Shown here: one piece after another, positions 63,946 through 64,000 of the stretch
How positions within the stretch are numbered: position 1 is the first letter of the stretch
Layout of the letters: each line of letters begins with the position of its first letter
DNA from: Rhodoferax sp.
GTDB lineage: Bacteria; Pseudomonadota; Gammaproteobacteria; Burkholderiales; Burkholderiaceae_C
Direction: 5' to 3'
DNA: 64,000 nt
Assembly: GCF_018780565.1 (NCBI RefSeq)
Contig: NZ_JADMJN010000010.1
Location: forward strand, 277,799 to 341,798
Made by a program: the position numbers and the translations under genes
The notes under the pieces: model-generated
What the model saw: only the letters and a program-made list of their open reading frames with translations
What the model was told of the DNA's origin: nothing
Databases searched by the model: none

Positions 63946-64000
63946 TGGTGCGGCTGGCGGGGATCGAACCCACGACCCTTGGCTTCGGAGGCCAATACTC
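63946..64000 (-). tRNA. tRNA-Arg(CCG), 5' end outside window
   Basis: The minus strand shows an anticodon stem TTGGC-CTCCGAA-GCCAA (anticodon CCG), a variable loop, the T arm GTGGGTTCGATCCCCGC and an encoded 3' CCA (63946-63948). The D arm and acceptor 5' strand lie beyond 64000. Confidence 0.9.

Noticed and set aside
63914..63973. N-terminal extension of the metzincin-like protein
   Set aside because: The extension MGSIPASRTI is translated from the tRNA T arm, a common false start.

Overview
The window is a GC-rich, densely packed chromosomal segment of a betaproteobacterium. Gene content and order (gatCAB beside mreBCD, PilT/PilU with a cyclic-nucleotide-binding gene between them, a Bug-type binding protein, rsmI-yraN-diaA-dolP) and a small dispersed hairpin repeat family point to Comamonadaceae, probably a Rhodoferax- or Polaromonas-like organism. 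This is inferred from protein content; no 16S gene is present.

Layout. 1-6.6 kb: glycogen operon glgB-glgX-malQ-glgC on the minus strand, every junction overlapping; glgC runs off the left edge. 6.6-11.8 kb: AmpG-like permease, M48 protease, metallo-beta-lactamase-fold hydrolase, exonuclease III head-to-head with pyrE, and a small coiled-coil periplasmic protein. 11.8-15.1 kb: gatCAB. 15.3-19.9 kb: cell-shape operon mreB-mreC-mreD-mrdA. 19.9-24.5 kb: TSUP transporter, GMC oxidoreductase with divergent LysR regulator, enoyl-CoA hydratase. 24.6-31.1 kb: MCE/Mla-type lipid transport operon (permease, ATPase, MCE protein, lipoprotein), then a cNMP-binding protein and a GAF-GGDEF-EAL protein with a degenerate GGDEF domain.

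31.3-36.6 kb is the accessory part. It is best read as the relic of a chromosomal integron. A broken integron integrase pseudogene (plus strand, 36159-36596) faces away from a run of six small cassette-like genes, all on the minus strand. These are separated by one well-formed attC site (35531-35588), a shortened attC (35033-35064) and several single core sites. IS110-type and IS1182-type transposase remnants interrupt the array. All the recombinase and transposase genes here have lost internal segments while keeping end pieces.

36.6-45.6 kb: biotin-carrier/carboxyltransferase fusion, acyl-CoA ligase, TetR regulator with a palindromic operator candidate, periplasmic amino-acid-type binding protein, bactofilin, wax-ester synthase/DGAT, cupin, ECF sigma factor. 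45.7-50.7 kb: one response regulator followed by three histidine kinases. 50.8-54.3 kb: a catabolic-looking operon (carboxymuconolactone-decarboxylase-like protein, SDR, Bug binding protein) preceded by a perfect 30-bp palindrome and followed by a convergent LacI regulator. 54.4-64 kb: arginase-family protein, DUF3617 protein, YggS, pilT-cNMP-pilU, a 3-hydroxyisobutyrate-dehydrogenase-type enzyme, dolP-diaA-yraN/rsmI, a metzincin-like protease and the 3' part of tRNA-Arg(CCG).

Functional themes are glycogen storage, cell shape and envelope lipid homeostasis, pilus retraction coupled to nucleotide signalling, and fatty or organic acid catabolism. All assignments come from reading the sequence; no database search was run.
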